Below are positions 1 to 8,718 of a DNA stretch of 64,000 nt, piece by piece. The DNA is from Synechococcus sp. WH 8109 (lineage in GTDB: Bacteria > Cyanobacteriota > Cyanobacteriia > PCC-6307 > Cyanobiaceae): assembly GCF_000161795.2 (NCBI RefSeq), contig NZ_CP006882.1, forward strand, positions 1,488,001-1,552,000, in the 5' to 3' direction. The translations under genes and the position numbers were made by a program. Positions within the stretch are counted from its first letter, which is position 1, and every line of letters begins with the position of its first letter. A model generated the notes under the pieces. It did not search any database, was not told where the DNA came from, and saw only the letters and a program-made list of their open reading frames with translations.

Positions 1-575
1 CCGGATACCGCCATGAACCCGGTGTGGATCCCAACAGCACCACTGAGACCTACGTCGCGATGAAGCTGTTCATCGACAACTGGCGCTGGCAGGGGGTTCC
101 GTTCTATGTGCGCACTGGCAAACGACTGGCCAAACGCACCAGTGAGGTGGTGCTCACCTTCCGTGAAGCACCCGTTCACCTGTTTGATGCGGCCACCGGA
201 GGCCCCACGGCTAATCAGCTGATCCTGCGAATCCAACCGGATGAGGGGGCCGAATTCCGCTTCGAGGTGAAGTCACCCGGATCTGGCATGCGCAGCCGCC
301 CTATCGACATGGAGTTCTCCTACGACGAATCCTTCGGGGAACCCTCCGATGAGGGCTATGTGCGTCTCCTGGCTGACGCCATGCTCAGCGACCCCACTCT
401 GTTCACCCGCAGCGATGAGGTGGAAGCGGCATGGCGTCTCTACACCCCCCTACTGGAACTGATTGAAGACAGTCCCTGGCAGCTGCCGGTTCATCCCTAC
501 GAATCCCGCACCTGGGGACCGGCCGCCGCGGATGCCCTGCTGGCAAAGGACGGACTTCTCTGGCGACGCCCCTGA
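1..575 (+). CDS. zwf: Glucose-6-phosphate 1-dehydrogenase, C-terminal part
   Basis: The frame is open from the left edge (first full codon at base 3) and ends in TGA, so about 190 C-terminal residues are present and the NADP-binding domain lies outside. The segment GYRHEPGVDPNSTTETYVA and the following KLFIDNWRWQGVPFYVRTGK match the conserved C-terminal domain of Zwf. The enzyme oxidises glucose 6-phosphate to 6-phosphogluconolactone and makes NADPH in the oxidative pentose phosphate pathway, which supports cyanobacteria in the dark. The next gene is its partner opcA, the usual cyanobacterial arrangement, 56 bases downstream. Confidence 0.95.
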   Translation, partial: GYRHEPGVDPNSTTETYVAMKLFIDNWRWQGVPFYVRTGKRLAKRTSEVVLTFREAPVHLFDAATGGPTANQLILRIQPDEGAEFRFEVKSPGSGMRSRPIDMEFSYDESFGEPSDEGYVRLLADAMLSDPTLFTRSDEVEAAWRLYTPLLELIEDSPWQLPVHPYESRTWGPAAADALLAKDGLLWRRP

Positions 576-631
576 CCGCGAACGTTTACAGCACTGTTTC
601 TCAGCTCTCCAATTCTCGTTCATCCGTCACC

Positions 632-1918
632 ATGTCCCCTCAGCTCACCCTGCAAACCCCATTGGAACTGGCACCGGCGGAGGTGCCCCACTACCTCGAA
701 CAGCTCTGGTCCCCCGAGCAACAGGGCAGCACGGGCACCGGAGCCAACACCTTCTGTCTGCTGATCTGGCAACCCGCCTGGGCCGAGCAGCAATTGATCC
801 GCAGTGGTCGTCTGTCAGGCCCCATCACGGGACAGCAGTCCGCCCCCTTGATCGCTGCAGGCCGCCTGGCGGTGCTGGATGCAGACCTTCCCCTGAGCAC
901 GCCGCCCCTGGATGGGGCCGTGGTGAAGGCGGTGGCTGATTTGGAAGGGCAAGCAAACGCCGAAGACCTGCGTGGGCAGTACATCGATCCAGCCCTGAGT
1001 GCACTGATGCCCCGGCGCCTGATCACCCTGGCGCCAACCATCGATGCAGCCCAGCCCCTGGAAACACTCGTGGCCGCCTACTGCCCGCTGCCTGAAGAAG
1101 GCGGCGGTACCGCCGCCTGCGGCGATGTTGTGGTGCTGAGGGGCGGCCATGGCGCCCTGGATGAGGGCCTTTCGATTCTCGACCCCCTGCTACCGGAGTC
1201 GATGCCTGCCTGGGTCTGGTGGAACGGCTGCATCGACGAAGCACCGGAGCTGATGCAACGCCTCACCAGCGCACCACGGCGCCTGATCATCGACACCGCT
1301 TTGGGGGATCCGCATCAGTGCCTTGAGCTACTGCGTCGCCGCGTGGAGAGCGGCCAGGCGGTGAACGATCTCAACTGGCTGCGCCTGCGCAGCTGGCGCG
1401 AGACCCTGGCCATGGTGTTCGACCCGCCGCAACGGCGTGATGCCCTCAGCCACATCACCCGTCTCGACATCGACGTTGAGGGCTATCACCCTGCCCAGGG
1501 ACTGCTGCTGGCTGCCTGGATCGCCGATCGACTGGGCTGGACGCTGCTCTCGACCGTTGCGGTCGAGAACGGCACAACCGCCCAGTTCAAGCGCTCCGAT
1601 GGCAAGGAGGTGCGCTTCCAACTGATGGCCGTGCCAACAGCCCAGCCCAACGTGCACGCCGGCCAGATGGTGGGGCTGCGGCTGATCGCTGAACCGGAGA
1701 ACGGTCAGGGCATGTGCGTGATTCTCTGCGCTGAATCCGGGGGCTGCATGCGTTTGGAGGGGGGAGGCATGGCCAACCTGGAGCTGCATGAAGAAGTCGT
1801 TCCCGTGCAGCACGACACTCCTGAAATGGATGTGGCCCGCCTGCTGGGCGGCGGTCACGACAGCACCAATCCCCTGCTGGCCGCTGCGGCTCCGCTGGCT
1901 GCCAGGCTGCTTTGCTGA
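632..1918 (+). CDS. opcA: Glucose-6-phosphate dehydrogenase assembly protein OpcA
   Basis: A 428-residue protein beginning MSPQLTLQTPLELAPAEV, of typical OpcA length and placed directly after zwf. OpcA is a soluble, redox-responsive activator and assembly factor of G6PDH in cyanobacteria, working with thioredoxin to set flux through the oxidative pentose phosphate pathway. No catalytic motif is expected or seen. The identification rests on the zwf-opcA order plus the overall sequence character, including the C-terminal stretch around PLLAAAAPLAARLLC. The ATG at 632 is preceded by a short gap of 56 bases from zwf, suggesting cotranscription. Confidence 0.9.
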   Translation: MSPQLTLQTPLELAPAEVPHYLEQLWSPEQQGSTGTGANTFCLLIWQPAWAEQQLIRSGRLSGPITGQQSAPLIAAGRLAVLDADLPLSTPPLDGAVVKAVADLEGQANAEDLRGQYIDPALSALMPRRLITLAPTIDAAQPLETLVAAYCPLPEEGGGTAACGDVVVLRGGHGALDEGLSILDPLLPESMPAWVWWNGCIDEAPELMQRLTSAPRRLIIDTALGDPHQCLELLRRRVESGQAVNDLNWLRLRSWRETLAMVFDPPQRRDALSHITRLDIDVEGYHPAQGLLLAAWIADRLGWTLLSTVAVENGTTAQFKRSDGKEVRFQLMAVPTAQPNVHAGQMVGLRLIAEPENGQGMCVILCAESGGCMRLEGGGMANLELHEEVVPVQHDTPEMDVARLLGGGHDSTNPLLAAAAPLAARLLC

Positions 1919-1932
1919 TCCGCATCTGAGCC

Positions 1933-3306
1933 ATGGCCGCTGTCATCGCTGCACCAGCCAGTGGCAGCGGCAAAACCCTGTTGAGCCTGGCGCTGCTGAG
2001 CTGGGCCCAGCAGAACGGACGCCGGATCCAGGCCTTCAAGGTGGGACCGGACTATCTCGATGCCCAGCTGCTTAGCCAGGCCTCGGGGCAGGCCTGTCGC
2101 AACCTCGATGTCAATCTCTGCGGGGAAACCTGGGTTCGCCAGGCATTTCACGGTTACGGCGGTGCCTCTGAGCTGACCCTCGTGGAAGGGGTGATGGGGC
2201 TCTTCGATGGCATCGGCAGCAGTACAACCGGAAGCACGGCCGACGTGGCCCGCCTGCTGGACCTGCCGGTGGTGCTGGTGCTGGATGCCGGTGGTCAGGC
2301 CGCCTCCCTTGGCGCCATCGTGCGCGGATTCCGCGATCACGATCCCCAGCTGCGCATCGCCGGTGTGGTGCTCAACAAAGTCAGCAGCCCCAGGCACCGG
2401 GAGCTGCTGGCCGAAGTGCTGGAGCGCATGGAGGTGCCATTGCTGGGCTGCCTGCCCCGCAGCCAAGTGCTGGCCCTTCCGGGCCGACATCTCGGCTTGG
2501 CCCCGGCCCATGAATTAGAGGCCCCCGAGCAGCGACGCCAGGCCTGGGCCGCTCTGGCCAGCCAGCACCTGAACCTGGAACGCTTGGTCCCCCTGCTGCA
2601 GGCACCCCGCCCCGGGCCGCATCCCCTGGCGAACATCCCCGTGGAGCAGGGCCAGCCCCTGCCGGTGGCTCTGGCCAGTGATGCCGCCTTTCACTTCCGC
2701 TACCAAGAAACCAGTGAACTTCTGGAGCAAATGGGCATGCCCGTGCTCCGCTGGAGCCCCCTGGCCGATGAGGCCATCCCTGCAGACGCCAAAGGACTAA
2801 TCTTGCCGGGCGGGTTCCCCGAACAGCACGCTGCCCAGCTCAGCGGCTGCACGCGAAGCCTTAAGTCGCTGCGGGCGTTCATGCAGCAGCGACCGCTCTA
2901 CGCCGAATGCGGCGGGATGCTTGTGCTCGGAGACCAGCTGACCGATCTCGATGGCACCAGCCACCGCATGACGGGCCTTCTTCCCTTCACAGCCCAACGC
3001 GGCCCGCTGCAGGTGGGCTATCGCCGGCTGAAGGCACGGCGGGACAGCCCTGTGGTGGAGAGCGGCCAGCAGCTGGTGGGCCATGAATTTCACCGCTGGG
3101 AACTGCACACCAACCGGCTGTCCTACGACAGGTCAGTGCTGTGGGACATTGATGGATGGAAAGTCCATCGACATTCGGAAGGATGGGTCGATCAGACGGT
3201 TCACGCGAGCTGGGTTCACCTGCACTGGGCAAGCTCTACGACGATCTGCTCCCGATGGCGCGCCGCGCTCGAAGCCGGGGAGAAAAGATCGCCAAGCGCT
3301 TCGTAA
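1933..3306 (+). CDS. cobB: Cobyrinate a,c-diamide synthase
   Basis: A 457-residue CobB/CbiA protein that amidates the a and c side chains of cobyrinate using glutamine and ATP, in corrin (pseudocobalamin) synthesis. The N-terminal ATPase half starts with a P-loop, APASGSGKT (residues 7-15), and carries VEGVMGLFDG. The C-terminal class I glutamine amidotransferase half has the nucleophile motif YAECGGM (Cys about 326) and the downstream HEFHRWE segment. Length and domain order are normal. It follows opcA by 14 bases, and its 3' end overlaps the acylphosphatase start in another frame. Confidence 0.93.
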   Translation: MAAVIAAPASGSGKTLLSLALLSWAQQNGRRIQAFKVGPDYLDAQLLSQASGQACRNLDVNLCGETWVRQAFHGYGGASELTLVEGVMGLFDGIGSSTTGSTADVARLLDLPVVLVLDAGGQAASLGAIVRGFRDHDPQLRIAGVVLNKVSSPRHRELLAEVLERMEVPLLGCLPRSQVLALPGRHLGLAPAHELEAPEQRRQAWAALASQHLNLERLVPLLQAPRPGPHPLANIPVEQGQPLPVALASDAAFHFRYQETSELLEQMGMPVLRWSPLADEAIPADAKGLILPGGFPEQHAAQLSGCTRSLKSLRAFMQQRPLYAECGGMLVLGDQLTDLDGTSHRMTGLLPFTAQRGPLQVGYRRLKARRDSPVVESGQQLVGHEFHRWELHTNRLSYDRSVLWDIDGWKVHRHSEGWVDQTVHASWVHLHWASSTTICSRWRAALEAGEKRSPSAS

Positions 3307-3608
3307 GCCGCCAGCCGCCCCAACGGATCCAAGCCTTCGTCGAACGCTGGCGCTGGGTAATCGAAGGCCGCGTTCAGCGGGTGGGGTTCCGCGCCAGCTG
3401 CAATCGGCGTGCCCTGGATCTTGGCATCAGCGGCTGGGTGCGCAACCTGAGTGATGGCCGTGTGGAAGTGCAGGCCGAAGGGCCACCGCTGGCCTTGTCT
3501 GAACTGCGGGCCTGGTGCGAGGTCGGGCCGCCTGGGGCCCGGGTGGTTCGGGTGACCCCCAGCCAGCTCCCGGTCACGGGCGACGACTGGTTCGAAGTGC
3601 GCTACTGA
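3255..3608 (+). CDS. acyP: Acylphosphatase
   Basis: A 117-residue protein whose domain runs from about residue 33. It contains EGRVQRVGFRASCNRRA and GWVRNLSDGRVEVQAEG, the acylphosphatase signature with catalytic Arg46 (VGFR) and Asn64 (WVRN). It hydrolyses carboxyl-phosphate bonds such as acetyl or carbamoyl phosphate. The frame is open from 3156, but the ATG at 3255 leaves a more normal length. It overlaps the end of cobB by 52 bases. The 30-residue basic N-terminal extension is not part of the fold, so the true start could lie further downstream at a non-ATG codon. Confidence 0.88.
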   Translation: MARRARSRGEKIAKRFVSRQPPQRIQAFVERWRWVIEGRVQRVGFRASCNRRALDLGISGWVRNLSDGRVEVQAEGPPLALSELRAWCEVGPPGARVVRVTPSQLPVTGDDWFEVRY

Positions 3609-3693
3609 GACACGCAAGCAAAAAAATTGGGAAGGAGGCCTCCACGCTCTGCCCGTCTCGCTACGGCTGAAGCAGGACCTTCGCGCCTGGCGC

Positions 3694-4068
3694 ATGCTCC
3701 GCTTCGGATTCGTCCTGTTAATCACTGCGCTGCCCCTGCTCGGCATGGAAGCGATGAGCACGCGACGGGAAACCACCAAGCAGGTGTTCGATTCGGCGGC
3801 AGAAGCCCTCAACGCCTGTCAGGGCTGGCGGCTCAGGGAAGGACAGTTTTCGGCCCTGATTCCCGCCGCTGCACCGGTGTCAACGCAGGCGCGGCCTGTG
3901 CAAACCGACATCCGCAGCTGCGAGGCCGATCTGGACCATGCACTGTTGCTGGGGCGCCGCTACAGCGTTTTGCCCGGCGTGCACTACAACAAAACGCTGC
4001 GGTCGCTGCACCGCCCGATCCATCGCACCTTTCCTTACATGTTGCCAGATGGCAAAACTGGCGAATAA
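3694..4068 (+). CDS. Small secreted or membrane protein of unknown function
   Basis: A 124-residue unrecognised protein. Residues 1-20 (MLRFGFVLLITALPLLGMEA) form a short basic start plus hydrophobic segment, as in a signal peptide or membrane anchor. The remainder is soluble with two cysteines (NACQGW and RSCEAD), which could pair if exported. It stands between the acylphosphatase and the convergent RecD-like helicase, with a 35-codon membrane ORF just downstream. No domain or catalytic motif was recognised. The sequence has the GC-rich codon use of its neighbours. Confidence 0.65.
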   Translation: MLRFGFVLLITALPLLGMEAMSTRRETTKQVFDSAAEALNACQGWRLREGQFSALIPAAAPVSTQARPVQTDIRSCEADLDHALLLGRRYSVLPGVHYNKTLRSLHRPIHRTFPYMLPDGKTGE

Positions 4069-4083
4069 AGCCCCTGGCATGTC

Positions 4084-4191
4084 TTGAGCAACTTCCTCGA
4101 CATCAAAGACAAAGCCTTCTGGAGAGCCCTGCTGGGCGTTGTGAGTTTGGGGGTGAGCATCGGCCTGGCGGCCCTGATCCTGCGACTGTGA
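4084..4191 (+). CDS. Possible 35-residue single-span membrane peptide
   Basis: A TTG-started frame of 35 codons plus TGA. The product begins MSNFLDIKDKAFWRALLGVV and has one hydrophobic helix near residues 14-34 ending in a basic residue. This looks like the small single-pass peptides common in cyanobacterial photosynthetic membranes, but it matches no named subunit I can recall. It follows the preceding small secreted protein by 15 bases, so it could be its operon partner. The short length and TTG start keep confidence low. Confidence 0.4.
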   Translation: MSNFLDIKDKAFWRALLGVVSLGVSIGLAALILRL

Positions 4192-4198
4192 GCCGGGA

Positions 4199-5647
4199 TC
4201 AGGAGCCCCGCGTGCTGTCGAATTGGCGCTGCCAGGTGGCGCGTAGATCAGACGACGTTTCCCCACCAAGCAACCAAACCCCAGTGCGGGCACGAGACAC
4301 GGCCACATAACAGAGCTGCTGGCGGATGGCTGGATCGGCCCGGAACACATCCGGCGCCACGAAGACATCCCCGAAACTGCTGCCCTGACTGCGATGCACC
4401 GTGAGCACCGCCGCAGGCCCCAGGGAAGCGAAGGCATCGCGAATCAGGAAGTACTGCCGCCAGATCGCGCGACCGTTTTTCTTGCCGGCATCACGGGCCT
4501 GCTTGCGCAGCCGCTGCATCACCGCATCAAGCTCCTGACGACCCGAGCTGCCAATCGGCGGCTGCAAGCGCAGGGTGAGCTCCAGGTCCCCCGCATTCAC
4601 CGATGCGGAGAGGGTCTCAATCACCGGCACGGGCCCATCGGCGGAGGACAGGCCGAAATCCGCCAGGTCACAGGCCTCAGGCTTAACGTCCCGCACCGTC
4701 ACTTCGCGGTTGGAGCCGAGCACCATGTCGGGTTCTTCTCCGGCCTCTTCTCCGTCTCTTGAGGCCGGGGCCATGACCGCGGTGCGACTGATCAACACCT
4801 CACCGGGCAGCACCGGCATCTGATCCGCCATCTCCCCATGGATGGCCTGGCGCGCATGGGGTACCAGACGATCCAGGGTGCGGTTCGTATAGCAGAGGAT
4901 GCGTGCGGCATCGGGGTTGTCTTGCACCGAGGCGTCGCGCAATGCACGCCGGGCCTGATCAAGCCACTCCCGTTGCACCAGGCTGCGCACCTGCCCCTGC
5001 GGGGAACGAATCGGCGGCAGCAGCGGCGGCATCTGGCAGGGCAGACGCCCCTCCCGCAGCCCCGCCGCCAGCTGCAGCACCGGGCCTTGATGCCGCACCA
5101 CCTGGGTCAAGCTGGCGGAACAAGACCGTTGCAACGCAAACACGGGGCTGTTCGGCTCACCCACCGGAGGCAACTGGGCGGGGTCGCCGACGAACACCAG
5201 CCGGGTCTTGAACGGATGGGCGCACTGGAGGGCGATTCCCAATAGGGTGCTGTCCACCATCGAGGCTTCGTCAATCAGCACCAGGCCCAGGTTCTCCAGG
5301 GCCATGGCCGTCTGCTCGGTGGGTTCGCAGAGTTCAGCGTCGGCGGAGCGCTTGAGCTTCAGCCGCAGCAGGCGATGGATGGTGGAGGGATACCAGGTGG
5401 GTTGGAGACCCTCCAACTCCAACGCCTGGCGCAGGACGCCCACCGCTTTATGGGTTGGGGCCACGACGGTCCAGCACAAGCCGCTGGCGTCTACCTGGCG
5501 CAGCAGGCGCATGGAGAGAAAGGTCTTACCGCTGCCGGCAAAACCACTGAGCACGAAGGGCGTGCCATCTACGGGCTGCTTGAGCCAGGCCGCAAAGGCG
5601 TCCGCCGCTTCCTGCTGATCAGCGGTGAGGTCTGCGGCAGCGGTCAC
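4199..5647 (-). CDS. RecD-like superfamily 1 DNA helicase
   Basis: A 482-residue ATP-dependent helicase. Motifs in order: Walker A GFAGSGKT (residues 35-42), Walker B LVLIDEAS (about 122-129), FVGDPAQLPPV, TVHRSQGSS (from 416) and YVAVSRAR (to 454). This is the RecD/RecD2 helicase core with the UvrD-like C-terminal 2B region. There is no long N-terminal RecD2 extension and no recB or recC nearby, so a role outside a classic RecBCD complex is likely. It is the third gene of crtE - DUF212 - helicase, with a 4-base overlap of its ATG with the preceding stop. Confidence 0.85.
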   Translation of the reverse strand: MTAAADLTADQQEAADAFAAWLKQPVDGTPFVLSGFAGSGKTFLSMRLLRQVDASGLCWTVVAPTHKAVGVLRQALELEGLQPTWYPSTIHRLLRLKLKRSADAELCEPTEQTAMALENLGLVLIDEASMVDSTLLGIALQCAHPFKTRLVFVGDPAQLPPVGEPNSPVFALQRSCSASLTQVVRHQGPVLQLAAGLREGRLPCQMPPLLPPIRSPQGQVRSLVQREWLDQARRALRDASVQDNPDAARILCYTNRTLDRLVPHARQAIHGEMADQMPVLPGEVLISRTAVMAPASRDGEEAGEEPDMVLGSNREVTVRDVKPEACDLADFGLSSADGPVPVIETLSASVNAGDLELTLRLQPPIGSSGRQELDAVMQRLRKQARDAGKKNGRAIWRQYFLIRDAFASLGPAAVLTVHRSQGSSFGDVFVAPDVFRADPAIRQQLCYVAVSRARTGVWLLGGETSSDLRATWQRQFDSTRGS

Positions 5648-6156
5648 CCCAGCCCAGCTCCAAGACCCGACAGCAGATGCAGCGGTGATCCCACAAATTC
5701 CAAACCGGGCAGAGCAACGGCAGGACCCATCAGGCTGCCCACCAGCACCTGCAGCCGGCTGTGGCCAAGGCTTTCCTTGAGGGGTTTCTCCTGAGCGTCC
5801 GGCCAGAGCGAATCAGGCAGACCATTGACCCGTTCCGCCGTCAGGCCGGCGGCGCGACGAATGCCACTGGCGTCGTACATGACGACGAACGCCACCATCG
5901 CCGCAAGGGCGAAGAGGGGTTGATCAAAGCCCAGGGTCCAACCCACACAGGCCGCCGTGCCGGTGACCAGGGCGGAGTGGCTCGACGGCATGCCGCCGGT
6001 TTCGATCAGCACCGCCGGACGCCAACGGCGATGCAAGAGCAACTCAAGGAACAATTTCGAGAGCTGGGCGACGCCACAGGCCATCAAGCCCCAGGTGAGC
6101 GAACTGTTGTCGAAGAACTCCCGCAGCACCGCATGGGAGGGCGTGGCGTCGATCAT
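5644..6156 (-). CDS. DUF212 / divergent PAP2 family membrane protein
   Basis: A 170-residue integral membrane protein with [10 protein letters not shown] at residues 54-63, the hallmark of the divergent PAP2 (DUF212) family related to acid phosphatases and vanadium haloperoxidases. Hydrophobic helices surround it, and a conserved [13 protein letters not shown] follows. The family is thought to act on lipid or isoprenoid phosphates at a membrane, but its substrate is not settled. The gene overlaps crtE upstream and the helicase downstream by 4 bases each. Position after a prenyl-diphosphate synthase fits, but does not prove, action on a prenyl phosphate. Confidence 0.88.
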   Translation of the reverse strand: MIDATPSHAVLREFFDNSSLTWGLMACGVAQLSKLFLELLLHRRWRPAVLIETGGMPSSHSALVTGTAACVGWTLGFDQPLFALAAMVAFVVMYDASGIRRAAGLTAERVNGLPDSLWPDAQEKPLKESLGHSRLQVLVGSLMGPAVALPGLEFVGSPLHLLSGLGAGLG

Positions 6157-7043
6157 CGGTCGCGGCTGGTGATGAAGTCGGCCAAGGCCAGCAGGGGAAT
6201 CGCCTTCTCGGCCCAGGGTTGAAGCGCCTCTTTCGCTGCATTGACCAACGCATCGGCCCGGCGGCGGGACTCGTCGAGCCCAAGAAGCTTGGGATAGGTG
6301 GTCTTGTCGGCAATGAGGTCCTTGCCGGCGGTTTTGCCGAGCACGTCGCTGCTGGCGGTGATGTCGAGGATGTCGTCGATGATCTGGAAGGCGAGGCCGA
6401 TCCCCCTGGCATAGGTGCGCAGGGCCTTGATCAGCGCCTCATCGGCGCCGCCGATTATCGCCCCGGTAATCACACAGGCACTCAACAGCGCTCCGGTTTT
6501 GTGGAGGTGGATGTACTCGAGGGTTTCAAGATCCACCTCCTTGCCTTCGCTTTCCAGATCCACCACCTGGCCGCCCACCAGGCCAGGGGCGCCGGCCACC
6601 AACGACAGTTCTCCCACCACCTTGAGCAGACGCTCAGCCGGCACATCCGGACTGCGCAGCGCCACCATTTCGAAGGCGCGGGTCAGCAGGGCATCACCGG
6701 CAAGGATGGCCACGGCTTCGCCGTACACCTTGTGATTGGTGGGACGACCACGGCGCAGGTCGTCGTCATCCATGGCCGGCAGATCGTCATGGATTAACGA
6801 CATGGTGTGGATCATTTCCAACGCCACCGCCGTGGGCAGGGCCTGCGTCGCTTCCCCACCCGCCAGCTCGCAGGCGGCAAGGCAGAGAATCGGGCGCAAG
6901 CGCTTGCCACCGGCAAGCAGGGAGTAGCGCATCGCTTCTCTGAGGGACTCCGGCCGCTCCGGACCGAGCGATCCATCGAGGGCCGCTTCCACCCGCTCTT
7001 TGGCCTTGCCGAGATAGGCCTTGAAATCGAACTCGGCGCTCAT
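6153..7043 (-). CDS. crtE: Geranylgeranyl diphosphate synthase
   Basis: A 296-residue trans-prenyltransferase. The first aspartate-rich motif is [10 protein letters not shown] (residues 86-95) followed by RRGRPTNH; the second is DDILD (about 223-227). The GGKRLRP segment (45-51) binds diphosphate. It condenses IPP with allylic diphosphates to make C20 GGPP for carotenoids, the phytyl tail of chlorophyll and quinones. It is the first gene of a three-gene minus-strand unit joined by 4-base overlaps. The ATG at 7043 is well placed relative to family length. Confidence 0.95.
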   Translation of the reverse strand: MSAEFDFKAYLGKAKERVEAALDGSLGPERPESLREAMRYSLLAGGKRLRPILCLAACELAGGEATQALPTAVALEMIHTMSLIHDDLPAMDDDDLRRGRPTNHKVYGEAVAILAGDALLTRAFEMVALRSPDVPAERLLKVVGELSLVAGAPGLVGGQVVDLESEGKEVDLETLEYIHLHKTGALLSACVITGAIIGGADEALIKALRTYARGIGLAFQIIDDILDITASSDVLGKTAGKDLIADKTTYPKLLGLDESRRRADALVNAAKEALQPWAEKAIPLLALADFITSRDR

Positions 7044-7083
7044 GGGTGGACCCTGGCTGGCGGGATTCTCTCAGGCCGAGCCC

Positions 7084-7758
7084 TTAGCTGCCGAGGGGAA
7101 CCCAATCCATCGGATGGGGTGTTCGCATCTCGCGTCCCTTGCCCGGTGCCGTGGTGATGGCCAGGTCGTAGGACAGCGAATAGCGGGGGCCGTTTCCCTC
7201 ATAGGGGGAGGACCCGATGGCGCAGGTCCGAAGGGAACAGCAGAAGACGGTGGGGCAGCGGCACGAACACCCCACCGGAGACAGCCGCGTCGCGGTAAGG
7301 GATGTAATCGCCATCACATGGCTGAAGTAATCGTCGGGCGCCTCAAATTCCAGCTCCCCGCTCTCGTTCGCAGGATCCGTCAACACGTAGAACACCGCGC
7401 TCAACTGGGCGTTGCGGTGGCTGTGCAGATCCACCGTTCCTCGCACACACCACAGGCCAGGCCTTCTGGATGTAAGCCACAAGACCGTGATCCGGGCCCA
7501 ACAGCGAACGGAGATAGGCCGAAACGTGCTCAGCCAACTGCCCGTTCAGCCACTAGAACGCATCCATGCGATGCAACTGATCCAGGCCGGCATGGCCCAG
7601 CAGATCCCCGGTGAGGTTGTTGCGATCGGTGAACTCAGGGTGCTGATGCACCTGGGCATCGACTGCTCCAACTGCTGCTGCATGGCTGCGGCTGTGGCGG
7701 CATTCGGCTCAAGGTCCACCTGCAAAACGGGGGTGAGGAACAGCCAGTGCAGCTCCAT
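7084..7758 (-). pseudogene. Broken 2OG-Fe(II) oxygenase-like gene (TIGR02466 type)
   Basis: Translating the three minus-strand frames piecewise rebuilds one protein: MELHWLFLTPVLQVDLEP, then NNLTGDLLGHAGLDQLHRMD, then GQLAEHVSAYLRSLLGPDH, then VDLHSHRNAQLSAVFYV, then FVPLPHRLLLFPSDLRHRV, then GPRYSLSYDLAI. Joining them requires frame changes near 7665, 7433, 7306 and 7203, and there is an in-frame TAG near 7552-7554 (F-stop-WLN). The metal ligands (HSH and LRHR) and the 2OG-binding Arg (GPRYSLS) are still readable but lie in different frames. The order resembles the putative 2OG-Fe(II) oxygenase family TIGR02466. Four indels plus a nonsense codon make a functional product very unlikely. Confidence 0.85.
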
Positions 7759-7766
7759 AGAGCCGA

Positions 7767-8648
7767 TCAGGGCACGAGATCATCCAAATCATGGTCGAGG
7801 TTGTGGCGTCTGCACCAAGCCACAACGGTGTTCACCAGAAGCATCGTCACCGTCATCGGTCCCACACCGCCGGGGACGGGCGAGAGCGCAGCAGCGATCG
7901 ACTCGACTTCAGCCGCACGAACATCCCCGCACAATCCGCCTTCCGGCTTGCGGTGGATGCCCACATCCACCACAGCCGCCCCCGACCGCACGTGCTCGGC
8001 CCCGATGAACTCAGAACGGCCTGCTGCCACCACGAGGATGTCGGCTTCGCGGGTGTGGGCCGCCAGATCGGCCGTGCGGGAGTGGGCGATGGTGACGGTG
8101 GCGTTGGCTGCCTGCAGCATCAAGGCCATCGGCTGCCCCACGAGAATGCTGCGGCCGATCACCACGGCGCGCTTGCCGGCAGGATCGATGCCATTGCTGC
8201 GCAGCATCGCCATCACCCCTGCGGGGGTGCAGCTGCGCGGGCCCGGCTCCCCCTTGAGCAGCCGTCCGAGATTGAGGGTGTGCAGACCATCTGCATCCTT
8301 TTCAGGATCAATGGCCATCAGCAGCGGCCCCTCATCGAGGCCAGCAGGAAGGGGCAGCTGCAGGAGGATCCCGTCCACCGCAGGGTTGGCATTCAGCCGT
8401 TCAATCGTCTGAAGCACCTGCGCTGGAGGCGTGTCGCCGGGGAGGTGATCACCAAAGCTGGCCACCCCGATCCGAGCACAAGCTTTTTCCTTGTTGGCGA
8501 CGTAGACGGCGCTGGCGGGATCATCACCAACCCGCAGCACCGCCAAGCCCGGGGGTCGCCCGGCCTCGGCCAGACGCCGTTCGATCAGGGTTTGAAGACG
8601 ATGCTCCACATCCCTTGCCAGCACCTTGCCGTCCAAACGCAGGGCCAT
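7767..8648 (-). CDS. folD: Methylenetetrahydrofolate dehydrogenase / cyclohydrolase
   Basis: A 293-residue bifunctional FolD that interconverts 5,10-methylene-, methenyl- and 10-formyl-tetrahydrofolate with NADP. Diagnostic segments are [13 protein letters not shown] (Lys general acid), [14 protein letters not shown] and [16 protein letters not shown] of the Rossmann fold, ending with [12 protein letters not shown]. The frame extends to an ATG at 8675, but starting at 8648 ([11 protein letters not shown]) gives the normal family length; both starts have a purine-rich tract upstream. The PgpH-type gene diverges from it. A 5-FCL gene elsewhere in the window serves the same folate pool. Confidence 0.95.
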   Translation of the reverse strand: MALRLDGKVLARDVEHRLQTLIERRLAEAGRPPGLAVLRVGDDPASAVYVANKEKACARIGVASFGDHLPGDTPPAQVLQTIERLNANPAVDGILLQLPLPAGLDEGPLLMAIDPEKDADGLHTLNLGRLLKGEPGPRSCTPAGVMAMLRSNGIDPAGKRAVVIGRSILVGQPMALMLQAANATVTIAHSRTADLAAHTREADILVVAAGRSEFIGAEHVRSGAAVVDVGIHRKPEGGLCGDVRAAEVESIAAALSPVPGGVGPMTVTMLLVNTVVAWCRRHNLDHDLDDLVP

Positions 8649-8718
8649 GGCATTCCCATGCACTCCCTCCAGCATGCCCTCTGAGGAGAGCTAGCGTTAA
8701 ACCGCTACAGGGTCCTTT

